DNA of 24,333 bases from Flavobacterium sp. (GTDB lineage: Bacteria > Bacteroidota > Bacteroidia > Flavobacteriales > Flavobacteriaceae): contig JALRGZ010000022.1 of assembly GCA_023253295.1 (NCBI GenBank), forward strand, positions 1 through 24,333, written 5' to 3'. The notes beneath the pieces were generated by a model. The model worked only from the letters and a program-made list of their open reading frames with translations. It had not been told where the DNA came from and ran no database searches. The position numbers and the translations under genes were made by a program. Each line of letters begins with the position of its first letter. Position 1 is the stretch's first letter. Positions 6,408-15,035 of this stretch are shown in pieces.

Positions 6408-9143
6408 TTATAGTGATGATTTATATTCCTTAGGTGAGACACCAAATTTATTCTTAAAAGCTGTAGAAAAATAATTTGGAGAAGAGAATCCAAGGGAATA
6501 CGCAATCTCTGAAATATTCATTTCATTCAGCTTTAAAAGCTCAGCAGCTTTCTCTAATTTAATGTTATTAATGTGATCACTAATATTAATTCCCATAATA
6601 GCTTTCACTTTCCTATACAACTGAACTCTTGATACATTCATTTTTACTGCCAAATCCTCTACCGAAAATTTAGGATTTTCAACATTACTCTTAATGATTT
6701 CATTCATTTTTGTAACAAATGACTGTTCCTGATTTCCAAATTTTGATTCAGGTTCCACACGATAAATATTATTGGTATAATAGTATCGGAGTTTTTCTCT
6801 GTTAAATAGCAAACTTGAAACAGATTGTTTCAAAATCGCAAGGCTAAATGGTTTAGTCAGGTATTGGTCAACTCCACTCTGTAAACCTTTTAAAACAGCT
6901 TCTTTATTACTTTGAGCGGTTAAAATTATGATAGGAATATGAGAAGTACGTAAATCCTTTTTTAACACTTTACTAATTTCATAGCCATCCTTATCTACTA
7001 AATTAATGTCACAGATAATGATATCAGGAACCATTTCCAGCGCTTTTTCTATTGCATCACTTCCATCTGAACTGTATACCATATATTCATTCGATAATTT
7101 TGTATGCAAAAAGGAAACTAAGTCATTGTTATCCTCTATCAGTAAAATAGCGTGTTTTTCTGAATCTGTAACAACGTTGAATTCTATTAAATCGGATTCG
7201 AGTTCTAAATTGTCGATTATTATATTTTGACTTACATTTTTATTTTCAACATTTTGAATTATCTCAGATGGTTCCAAATGATTATTCCCTTTTAATAATG
7301 TGATGATAAATTCGCTTCCTTGTTTAGATTTTATATCTATTACTCCATGATGTAACAAAACAAATTCTTTTGACAAATGCAGTCCAATTCCCGAACTGTT
7401 TTTGTTGTTGTTAGAGGCTCTAAAAAAGGGCTTAAAAACATTAGATAATTCATTATCCGGTATACCTATTCCTGAATCTTTAAAACTTATTTTAACTGTA
7501 TTGTCTGGATTTTCTACTATTGAAACATTGATTTTTCCATTGTCAGGAGTAAATTTAAAGGCATTTGAAAGTAAATTAAAATAAACCTTATCCATTAAAC
7601 CTCTATCAATAAACAACTCTAAATTTTTATTTTTACAATTAAGTTGAAAATCTATATTTCTGCGTGTTGCCTCTCCTTTAAAATTAGCCATCACATCGTT
7701 TGTAAAATCGTAAATTTTAGTATTCGAGGCTCTTAATGTAAATTTTTGTTCTTCAACCTTTCTAAAATCCAGCAATTGATTGATTAATCGTAATAATCGA
7801 TTTGAATTTTTATAAATCAATTTTACTTCTTCAATAAGTTTAGTTTCTTTAATCTTCTCATCCTCAATTAAAGACTCTGTTGAACTCATAATTAAAGTCA
7901 ATGGAGTTTTAAATTCATGCGAAAGTCCTGTGAAAAAATTTAATCTTACCTCATTACTTTGCTTTATTTCCTCAGCAAATTTTTCAATTTCATTTCGTTG
8001 ACTAACAATTTTAGCATTTGTTATTTCAAGTTCTTTCTTTTTCTTACTTATTATTATTCGGGAATAGATACTATGTACAGCAAATAAAAAGATGATAAGA
8101 CTCAAAACAATTAGAGCCTTTAAAAGAGTGCTCTGGTTGCTATATTTCTCCAATTGTTCTTTAATAAAATGTTGTTGATTTTCAATATCAGATTGTTGTA
8201 AAGATATTTTATCAAATTGACTACTCATTATTTCTGCATTAAGAGTATCAATTAGTGTAGTGTTAAGCTTATTATTTTTAGGAACAATTTCTTTGTTTTT
8301 TATTTTTAAAGCTAATTTTATCGCTTCAGCACCACCTGTAGGATATAATATAGTACCCGCAAGAACTCCTACTTTTACAAATTCCAAACCACCATTTGGG
8401 CCATTAAGGCCATCCACACCTATAAACTTGATTTTGTTATTTGGCTTCTTCTCTTTTGCTATTTTCCAGGCATTATAAGCTATTACATCATTGAATGCAA
8501 ATACATAATCAATATTAGGTAAACTATCTAAAACTTTAACAAACTTACTGTTAGGCGCATTAAAATCATCCGCATTAACACTTATTTTAGATATTCCGGG
8601 AAACTTATCTATAATTTGTTTAAACCCTTTACTACGTTCAATTCCGGGATTGGTTTCCATTTCTCCTCTAATTTCAACTACAGTTGCTTTCCCTTTTGAT
8701 AAGGAAACTATTTGCTTCCCGGCAAGCTTACCTACTTCAACATTATCAGCCCCTAAAAATGCTGCGTAATTCAAGGTATTTACTTTTCTATCAACAATAA
8801 TAACAGGGATTCCTTTTCGATTTGCTTTCTCAATTACAGGAATTATTGAATCTGATTCATAAGGAGCTACGATAATTACATCCATATTTTGCTCAATCAT
8901 TTTTTCAACATCCTGAATCTGTTTTTTTACTTTACGATCGGAATTATAAATTGTCAACTTAACATTGGGATGAAGGGATGCCTCAACTTCCATAGCATGA
9001 TCCATGGATTTTCGCCATAAATCATTATTGATACATTGTGAAAAACCTATAGAAATTATTTCTTCATTTTCTTTTGATGAATTACATGAGTTAAACAAAC
9101 AACCCAATAAAAATATTGATACGATAAAATGTATTCTTGACAT
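6408..9143 (-). CDS. Hybrid two-component system regulator (HTCS) with periplasmic sugar-binding sensor
   Basis: One-protein signalling system that senses a periplasmic sugar and activates the neighbouring operon. Domains in order of the 911 residues: signal peptide 1-20; a ribose/galactose-binding-protein-like sensor about 29-310; a membrane helix about 342-365; histidine kinase with phosphoacceptor His409 (SHEFKTPL); ATPase domain with N-box Asn527 and G-box DSGIGIP (557-562); receiver about 664-775 with Asp712 and Lys764; and an AraC-type helix-turn-helix about 815-909. The periplasmic-binding-protein sensor, as opposed to a Reg_prop propeller, matches the fructose-sensing BT1754 type of Bacteroides thetaiotaomicron, which controls a fructan locus. 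That agrees with the GH32 gene downstream. The N-terminus ends in FNSC (Cys20) and could be lipidated. Transcribed separately from the operon, 230 bases upstream of it. Confidence 0.95.
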   Translation of the reverse strand: MSRIHFIVSIFLLGCLFNSCNSSKENEEIISIGFSQCINNDLWRKSMDHAMEVEASLHPNVKLTIYNSDRKVKKQIQDVEKMIEQNMDVIIVAPYESDSIIPVIEKANRKGIPVIIVDRKVNTLNYAAFLGADNVEVGKLAGKQIVSLSKGKATVVEIRGEMETNPGIERSKGFKQIIDKFPGISKISVNADDFNAPNSKFVKVLDSLPNIDYVFAFNDVIAYNAWKIAKEKKPNNKIKFIGVDGLNGPNGGLEFVKVGVLAGTILYPTGGAEAIKLALKIKNKEIVPKNNKLNTTLIDTLNAEIMSSQFDKISLQQSDIENQQHFIKEQLEKYSNQSTLLKALIVLSLIIFLFAVHSIYSRIIISKKKKELEITNAKIVSQRNEIEKFAEEIKQSNEVRLNFFTGLSHEFKTPLTLIMSSTESLIEDEKIKETKLIEEVKLIYKNSNRLLRLINQLLDFRKVEEQKFTLRASNTKIYDFTNDVMANFKGEATRRNIDFQLNCKNKNLELFIDRGLMDKVYFNLLSNAFKFTPDNGKINVSIVENPDNTVKISFKDSGIGIPDNELSNVFKPFFRASNNNKNSSGIGLHLSKEFVLLHHGVIDIKSKQGSEFIITLLKGNNHLEPSEIIQNVENKNVSQNIIIDNLELESDLIEFNVVTDSEKHAILLIEDNNDLVSFLHTKLSNEYMVYSSDGSDAIEKALEMVPDIIICDINLVDKDGYEISKVLKKDLRTSHIPIIILTAQSNKEAVLKGLQSGVDQYLTKPFSLAILKQSVSSLLFNREKLRYYYTNNIYRVEPESKFGNQEQSFVTKMNEIIKSNVENPKFSVEDLAVKMNVSRVQLYRKVKAIMGINISDHINNIKLEKAAELLKLNEMNISEIAYSLGFSSPNYFSTAFKNKFGVSPKEYKSSL

Positions 9144-9298
9144 AGATTTTCTATAATTAAAAAATATAACAAAATGATTTTAGAGATTTATCTGAGTAAA
9201 CTAAAAGACTTAAATAAATTGAAAGTAATTTAATTAATTATATTAAGCCGTCTATCCGGAAGAAATTGTTATTTCAATTAAAATATTACCGACAATCA

Positions 9299-9306
9299 CA
9301 AATGTA
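9299..9306 (-). promoter_or_regulatory. Candidate -7 box (TACATTTG) for the HTCS gene
   Basis: Read on the minus strand this is TACATTTG, a full match to the Bacteroidota -7 consensus TAnnTTTG. It would give a leader of roughly 150 bases before the regulator ATG at 9143. No TTG element lies at the expected 17-23-base spacing upstream, so support is modest. Confidence 0.3.
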
Positions 9307-9410
9307 TAAAAAAATACAAACTATTAATCTGTATCATACTCTATAATATTTTAGCTAATGATTTTGAGTTAATCAACTACAAAAAAACAACCTATAATTA
9401 AATAAACTAT

Positions 9411-9446
9411 ACAAAAAAGCCTGTAAATTTTAAGTTTACAGGCTTT
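9411..9446 (-). terminator. Intrinsic terminator of the peptidase/SusCD locus
   Basis: The perfect 12-bp inverted repeat AAAGCCTGTAAA (9416-9427) / TTTACAGGCTTT (9435-9446) has a 7-base loop. On the minus strand it is followed at once by a T run (complement of A at 9413-9418). It starts about 20 bases after the M16 stop codon. The T run exists only on the minus-strand side, so it terminates leftward transcription. Confidence 0.9.
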
Positions 9447-9466
9447 AACGTTAATAAAAACAGTCC

Positions 9467-12283
9467 TTAATTAACTTGATTCTCCTCTTTAGGCTGCATA
9501 ATAACTTCCACTTTATTTGCCCCAGGAAGCACTTCACCAGCGTATTTTTTAATGTCCTTTATTGAAATGCTTTTGATTAATTTTTCATATTCTTCACTAC
9601 TCACCAATTTATCTCCCGTTTTTAAGTGGTCGACAATAACATTCATCCAATAAGAATTGGATTTGATATTTTGCTGATTGCTCTTTATTAAATCTTCTTT
9701 TATATCTGACAAATCTTTTTCGGAAGCATTGTTTTTTACAATATTTTCCAATTCATCATAAACAATTTGTAGCAATTTAGAATCTTTATCAGGATTACAA
9801 TCAAAACTAACTACTAAAGAAAAAACCGGTGTTGGGTTTTTAGATAATGAGCTCTGAGTTTGTACCCCATAACTTCCACCTTCATCTTCTCTAATTTTGT
9901 CTAAATAACGTTTATTTAATAATTGAGAAAGAATATATGCCACAATTTGATTTTTTTGAGAAAAAACAACATTTCTATTCTGAAGTTCAAGATAAATACT
10001 TGTCTTTGGCACACTCATTTCCCTTATTAATTTTGCTTTAGAAGTTCCTATTGCCGGACCCATTTTATGATCAATAAATTTTTCCTGCCTTTGATTCCCT
10101 GTTAAATTACCTAAATACTTATTGATTGTTTCCAAATCATTTTCGGCAATATTTCCAACAAAAACAAAAGTAAAATCTGAGGCGTTAGAAATTCGTTCCT
10201 TAAATATCTTTGATGCTTCGTCAAATTTCAAGGAATCAAGATTTTCACGACTTAAACGAAAAGTTCTCTTATTATGATCACTTTCCAATAAAGCAATAGT
10301 ATCACCAAAAATCTTATTATTATTTTCATTTGCATTTTCAAAAACATTGTTATAATAATCAATAATTCTTTTATAGGCCTGAGTTTCAAATCTTGGTTTT
10401 TTGAAATATAAATAGGTAAGCTGTAATAAAGTTTCTAGATCTTTTTTTACTGCACTACCGCTAAAACCTTCATAATATTCACCAAGAAAAGGAATCAAAT
10501 TAACTGTTTTCCCTGCAAGTTGTTTTTGCAAATCAGTTACTTTAAAATCTCCTAATCCTGAATTTTTAGCTAAAACGGTAGCCATTTGTGCAGAAGCTAA
10601 ATCTTTTTCAGCTAATAATGAAGCCCCTCCCGGACTAAAAGCAGAGAAAAGAATTTGATCTTTTGACAAAGTTGTTGGATAGATAATTACTTTGGCTCCA
10701 TTTTCTAATACATATTCCTTTGCCCCTTTAATTCCTTTTATTTCAAAATTTTTAGAAATTGGTTTTAAAACCAGATTATCCGTTACTAAATCGGTTTTAG
10801 CAATGGTTTCTGTATAAGGCTCTAATTTTTGTTCTTTTACTTTTTTAATTATAGTTATATAATCTGCTTCTTCAGGATAAGTCATACTCTCTTTTTCTGG
10901 TCCTGAAACCGTCAAAACTTGATTCTTTTCGGTTGGAAGTGCACGGAATACTTTATTTATTTGATTAACATCAACTTTACTTAAAGTAGTTTTTACAAAA
11001 GCTGCTTCGTCTTCTAAACTCATTACAGGAGTAGCTTCCAGAAAGTAATTTTGTAATTGAGATGCCCAATTTTGATTACTGATTTTGTCCTTATTTTTCA
11101 ATTGATTTTCATAGCTCGTGAGCATAATTTCTTTTACACGTTCTAATTCATTTCGGGTAAAACCATTTTGAATGGCACGTTCATATTCTGTATAAGCTTC
11201 TTGAAAAGCTTCTAATATCCTTCCATTTTTAGGATTTGCAGATAAGGTAAAAAAAGAAGTTAATCGTGAAATATCTGAATGGCTGACCGATGCCATCAGT
11301 AATGCTGTTTCATTATTTACGATGTATTCTCTAAAACGATTATTCATCATTTGAATTACCAATTGTTCAACTAAATTGTTTTCAAAAACAACAAAATCCT
11401 GTACAAGTGGTTTATTCTTTTTGAAATTTAAGGCAATAGAAATTTTCTGAGCTTCTTTATCCAGAGCTAATTTGTACAATAACTTATCATTATCAGGAAT
11501 AATTTCATAAATCCTTTCTGCGGTATTAGAAGGCATTGGAATTGTACCCATAATCCTTTTTATTCGCTCTTCTATTTTTACAGGATCAATATCACCAACA
11601 ATTACTACTGCCTGATGTATAGGCAAATACCATTTTTTATAATAATCTCTTAATTGCTTATATTGAAAATGATCAATTAGATCCATATCTCCTAAAACGT
11701 CTCTTTTTGCATATTTGGAATCGTTATATATTACCGATTCAAGTTGAGAACCAATTCTTAAATCGGCATTCCTTCTGGTACGCCATTCCTCATGTATTAC
11801 CCCTCTTTCAGCATCAATTTCAGTATCTTTTAAAGATAAAAAACCAGACCAATCGTGAAGTACATACAGGCAAGAATCTAATAAAACGGGGTTCTTTACA
11901 GGTACATTACTAATATTATAAACCGTTTCGTCTTGAGCAGTATACGCATTAATGTCACGCCCAAAAGTTACACCCTGTTTTGCTAACATATTGATGATTC
12001 CTTTTCCTTTAAAATGTACCGTTCCATTAAAAGCCATATGCTCTAAAAAATGTGCTAAACTATTTTGATTATCATCTTCTAAAATGGCACCAACATTTTG
12101 AACAAAATAAAAATCGACTCTCTCTTTTGTCCACTCATTATGCAGAATAAAATATTGCATACCATTATTTAAAGTTCCATGTACGACATCCTTTCGCAAT
12201 GGAATTGAGGTTTTAAACTGAGCTGAAACCTGATGGCTTACTACCAATATCATGAAATACGTTAAAAGCAGTTTTACTTTCAT
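9467..12283 (-). CDS. M16 family zinc metallopeptidase (pitrilysin/PqqL-like), secreted
   Basis: Full-length clamshell peptidase of 938 residues with a signal peptide (1-22, ending SAQ), so periplasmic or beyond. The catalytic half carries the inverted zinc motif HFLEH (His78, Glu81, His82) and the third ligand Glu159, at the family spacing of 77 residues from His82. The C-terminal half is the inactive M16 partner domain, with IREDEGGSYGV near 800. Such enzymes enclose and cut peptides or small unfolded proteins. TonB-linked relatives include E. coli PqqL and Pectobacterium FusC, the latter cleaving imported ferredoxin. Here it is the last gene of the SusCD-TlpA-S9-M16 locus, 135 bases after the S9 gene and just before a strong terminator. 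The substrate is unknown; a peptide imported by the linked SusCD pair is the natural inference. Confidence 0.93.
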   Translation of the reverse strand: MKVKLLLTYFMILVVSHQVSAQFKTSIPLRKDVVHGTLNNGMQYFILHNEWTKERVDFYFVQNVGAILEDDNQNSLAHFLEHMAFNGTVHFKGKGIINMLAKQGVTFGRDINAYTAQDETVYNISNVPVKNPVLLDSCLYVLHDWSGFLSLKDTEIDAERGVIHEEWRTRRNADLRIGSQLESVIYNDSKYAKRDVLGDMDLIDHFQYKQLRDYYKKWYLPIHQAVVIVGDIDPVKIEERIKRIMGTIPMPSNTAERIYEIIPDNDKLLYKLALDKEAQKISIALNFKKNKPLVQDFVVFENNLVEQLVIQMMNNRFREYIVNNETALLMASVSHSDISRLTSFFTLSANPKNGRILEAFQEAYTEYERAIQNGFTRNELERVKEIMLTSYENQLKNKDKISNQNWASQLQNYFLEATPVMSLEDEAAFVKTTLSKVDVNQINKVFRALPTEKNQVLTVSGPEKESMTYPEEADYITIIKKVKEQKLEPYTETIAKTDLVTDNLVLKPISKNFEIKGIKGAKEYVLENGAKVIIYPTTLSKDQILFSAFSPGGASLLAEKDLASAQMATVLAKNSGLGDFKVTDLQKQLAGKTVNLIPFLGEYYEGFSGSAVKKDLETLLQLTYLYFKKPRFETQAYKRIIDYYNNVFENANENNNKIFGDTIALLESDHNKRTFRLSRENLDSLKFDEASKIFKERISNASDFTFVFVGNIAENDLETINKYLGNLTGNQRQEKFIDHKMGPAIGTSKAKLIREMSVPKTSIYLELQNRNVVFSQKNQIVAYILSQLLNKRYLDKIREDEGGSYGVQTQSSLSKNPTPVFSLVVSFDCNPDKDSKLLQIVYDELENIVKNNASEKDLSDIKEDLIKSNQQNIKSNSYWMNVIVDHLKTGDKLVSSEEYEKLIKSISIKDIKKYAGEVLPGANKVEVIMQPKEENQVN

Positions 12284-12345
12284 TTTGTTGTTTTTTGATT
12301 GTATTTTTTAATAATATTAAGCTTAAAAAAAGCATAGAAAATCAT

Positions 12346-12392
12346 AACTGTGTACATAAAAGGTTTCTATTTAACCCTTCAAATACACAGTT
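12346..12392 (-). other. Intercistronic imperfect hairpin between S9 and M16 genes
   Basis: AACTGTGTA (12346-12354) pairs with TACACAGTT (12384-12392). Inside it, AAGGTT can pair with AACCCTT with one bulged C. It sits in the 135-base gap between the two peptidase genes. No adjacent T run follows on the minus strand, so it is not a clear terminator. It may be an mRNA processing or stability element. Confidence 0.35.
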
Positions 12393-12418
12393 TGATTAAG
12401 TATAGTAATGTTGTTTGC

Positions 12419-15013
12419 TTACATCCAGTCCGGACGTGCTGAACCTTTTAAGTAATAATCAAAATATTGTTGCATTTTGATGGTCCAGTCTTTTCTGTTT
12501 TCTTTATTATCCAGAGTGTGTCCTTCTTTTTTGTAATTCACTAACCAAGCTGGTTTGCCTAAACGGCGAAGTCCAAAAAACAAAGACTGCCCTTCCTGAT
12601 AAGGTACAGCACGGTCATTGTCATTGTGAAAAATTAAAATGGGAGTTTTTATGCTTTTTACTGCAAAAAAAGTGGAGTTTTTAATATATCCGTCAAGATT
12701 ATCATATAAAGAACTTCCCATACGGTATTGATCAGCTTCGTATTTAAACATTGTCGAAATACCATTCGAACGCATTACCGGATAATTTGCAGTAAAATTA
12801 CTTACTCCTGACCCAACAATGGCACAACTAAAAATATCTGTTTTTGTGGTCAAAAATGATGTTTCATAACCTCCAAAACTATGCCCCTGAATACCTATTT
12901 TCCCTTTTTCGGTAATTCCCTTTGCAATTAAATATTCAACCCCACTAATTACATCATTATAAACACTACTGCCTACTTCTCCATAAACATAATGCACATC
13001 CGGCTGAAAAACAATATATCCTTTACTTACCAAAGTTGGAATATTAATATTTGAAGAACTTAATTCCGGTGCATGATATTGATGTAAATCTTTAGTGTGT
13101 TTTTCATAAAAATGAACAATTACCAGATACGTTTTTCTGCTATCATAATTATCAGGAAGATAAAGGTTACCTTGATTTTCTTTACCACTAAAACTTTTCC
13201 AGGTCATTAATTTTGAAGTTCCCCAAACATATTCTTTTTGCTGCGGATTGACATCAGTAATTCTTTTTTGAACATTAAAATTTGAAGTTCCCCACCAGAG
13301 ATCAGGAAAAACAGAATAACTTTGTTTTGTAAACAAAACATTAGAGCCATCTCCGGAAACAGCTTCTACCCACACATTATATTCAGGATTAGCAAATACT
13401 TTTGTTACTGTATTCGCAGCCATTTTATAAACTCCGTAAGACTTATGTTCCGTATCAAATCCTACTAAATCAATATATTTTTTACTATCTAAATTTCCTA
13501 TATATCCTGTTTCACTATAACGAAGTTCGACTTTATTTTTTCTTCCAAAACCATTTGTTATACTATATGCTGCCTTTTTATTTAAAAGATCTATAGCCCA
13601 CATATCGTATTGATCATAAATAACTACGGTATTTCCATTGTTTAACCAACCGGCAATTCCATAAGCAGTATTTGCTGCTTTCATATCAACATTGGCATCT
13701 GCAACAGGAAAAGGAATTTGTGAACTGATATTTTTGAATTGCATAGAATTGCTATCAAAAACATTCCAGCATTTTTGTTTTTCATCATACATCAAGGCAA
13801 ATGTTCCCTGAGCATTCCATACCGGAGATCCAAAAACGGCTGTTAGTACTTTTGTAACTATGGTAGTTGCAACATCAATCCAATAGATATCATTACGTTC
13901 ATTGAAAGTCCAATCTACCTCTACAGCATAAGGTTTTTTATCTAAAGCAAAAACACCTTTATAGTTACCCGATTCAGGTATTAAAACCTGATCAAATTCA
14001 CCAGTTGAAGCAATTTTAACAACTTTTTTATTCTGGATATCATATATAAATTTCGGCTCACTAGGTTGTATTTTAGAATTTCTTAGCAATTCCTGTCTGC
14101 GTTCCATAGCACCCTGATCCGATTTCCAAATTTCAACTCCAGACTTTACAATCTTTGTATTTTCAGGACGCTTATTAGAATTTACTGACAATGTGATAAA
14201 ACGACTATTCTCATTTAATCCGTAGGCTGTTTTTGAAACCGTATAACCAGGTTCACTTAACTTAATGTCATCATAATTAAATAAAGATTTAGTTGATTTA
14301 TTTTTCAGATTAAAATAATAAACCATATTAAAATCGTTACTGTTACTTCCTTTCAAAGTAAAAGTCCCTCCTTCTTCTTTTGCATTTAATTCAAAATCTC
14401 CAAAATCTGATGCTTTACCACTATAAACAATCTGATGCTTCCCTCCTAATGTACCATGCTTTAAAAGTACTTTGTCATTCTCAATTTGAGCATATACAAT
14501 TGAGTTGTTTTTTAAAAAGCGAAATGATTTAATATTATTTACAAACGTACTATCATTACTTTCTAAATTGTAACAAACTAAACGTTGTAAAAAATATTCT
14601 CCTTTAACTGATTCAGGTCTTGTATAGTATAATATATCAGTCCCGGGAAGAGTATTGGTGTAATGTTTACTTTTCCAAAGTTTCTTTACAGCTATCTTTA
14701 GGTTTTGTATAATGGTACTATCATTTACACGATATTGTATCCAGTCTTTTGTTCCAATAAATTTAAAATCGCTGGCATTATTGAGTACAAAACTTTTAGC
14801 TTTTGAAATTTCCTTAATAAAAACTTGATTTTTATTCTCTTTTTCTTCATCCTGAAATACGGGACTATAGGACACCCATTTACCATTATAAGACAGGTCT
14901 TTATTATTGAGTCGCTGCCATGTCTCATAAGCACTGTTGCCTATCTCTTTTTTTTGAGCGAATAAACTATGCATCCCCAAGAAGAGGAAACATAGTAAAA
15001 TTAATTTCTTCAT
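12419..15013 (-). CDS. S9 (prolyl oligopeptidase-type) serine peptidase, secreted
   Basis: Secreted alpha/beta-hydrolase peptidase of 864 residues with a signal peptide (1-19, ending LFA before Gln20). A beta-propeller-like region of about 550 residues precedes the C-terminal hydrolase domain (about 610-855). The catalytic triad is visible: Ser712 in GHSFGG, Asp800 in HNDNDRAVP, and His832 in KKEGHTLDN. Family members act as dipeptidyl- or oligopeptidases on short peptides that fit through the propeller. It starts 22 bases after the TlpA-like gene and is followed by the M16 peptidase. The two could work in sequence, the metallopeptidase cutting larger peptides and this enzyme the fragments. 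Cleavage specificity cannot be assigned from sequence. Confidence 0.93.
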   Translation of the reverse strand: MKKLILLCFLFLGMHSLFAQKKEIGNSAYETWQRLNNKDLSYNGKWVSYSPVFQDEEKENKNQVFIKEISKAKSFVLNNASDFKFIGTKDWIQYRVNDSTIIQNLKIAVKKLWKSKHYTNTLPGTDILYYTRPESVKGEYFLQRLVCYNLESNDSTFVNNIKSFRFLKNNSIVYAQIENDKVLLKHGTLGGKHQIVYSGKASDFGDFELNAKEEGGTFTLKGSNSNDFNMVYYFNLKNKSTKSLFNYDDIKLSEPGYTVSKTAYGLNENSRFITLSVNSNKRPENTKIVKSGVEIWKSDQGAMERRQELLRNSKIQPSEPKFIYDIQNKKVVKIASTGEFDQVLIPESGNYKGVFALDKKPYAVEVDWTFNERNDIYWIDVATTIVTKVLTAVFGSPVWNAQGTFALMYDEKQKCWNVFDSNSMQFKNISSQIPFPVADANVDMKAANTAYGIAGWLNNGNTVVIYDQYDMWAIDLLNKKAAYSITNGFGRKNKVELRYSETGYIGNLDSKKYIDLVGFDTEHKSYGVYKMAANTVTKVFANPEYNVWVEAVSGDGSNVLFTKQSYSVFPDLWWGTSNFNVQKRITDVNPQQKEYVWGTSKLMTWKSFSGKENQGNLYLPDNYDSRKTYLVIVHFYEKHTKDLHQYHAPELSSSNINIPTLVSKGYIVFQPDVHYVYGEVGSSVYNDVISGVEYLIAKGITEKGKIGIQGHSFGGYETSFLTTKTDIFSCAIVGSGVSNFTANYPVMRSNGISTMFKYEADQYRMGSSLYDNLDGYIKNSTFFAVKSIKTPILIFHNDNDRAVPYQEGQSLFFGLRRLGKPAWLVNYKKEGHTLDNKENRKDWTIKMQQYFDYYLKGSARPDWM

Positions 15014-15035
15014 GTTTTTCAGGTTCTAAAGAAAA

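Larger units (their letters stand above)
9144..9466. other. Intergenic region between the two loci
   Basis: This stretch has no coding potential and is very AT-rich. It holds the terminator of the peptidase locus (9411-9446) and, nearer the regulator gene, one promoter-like box (9299-9306). I see no repeats, RNA gene or other structure in the remainder. Confidence 0.8.
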
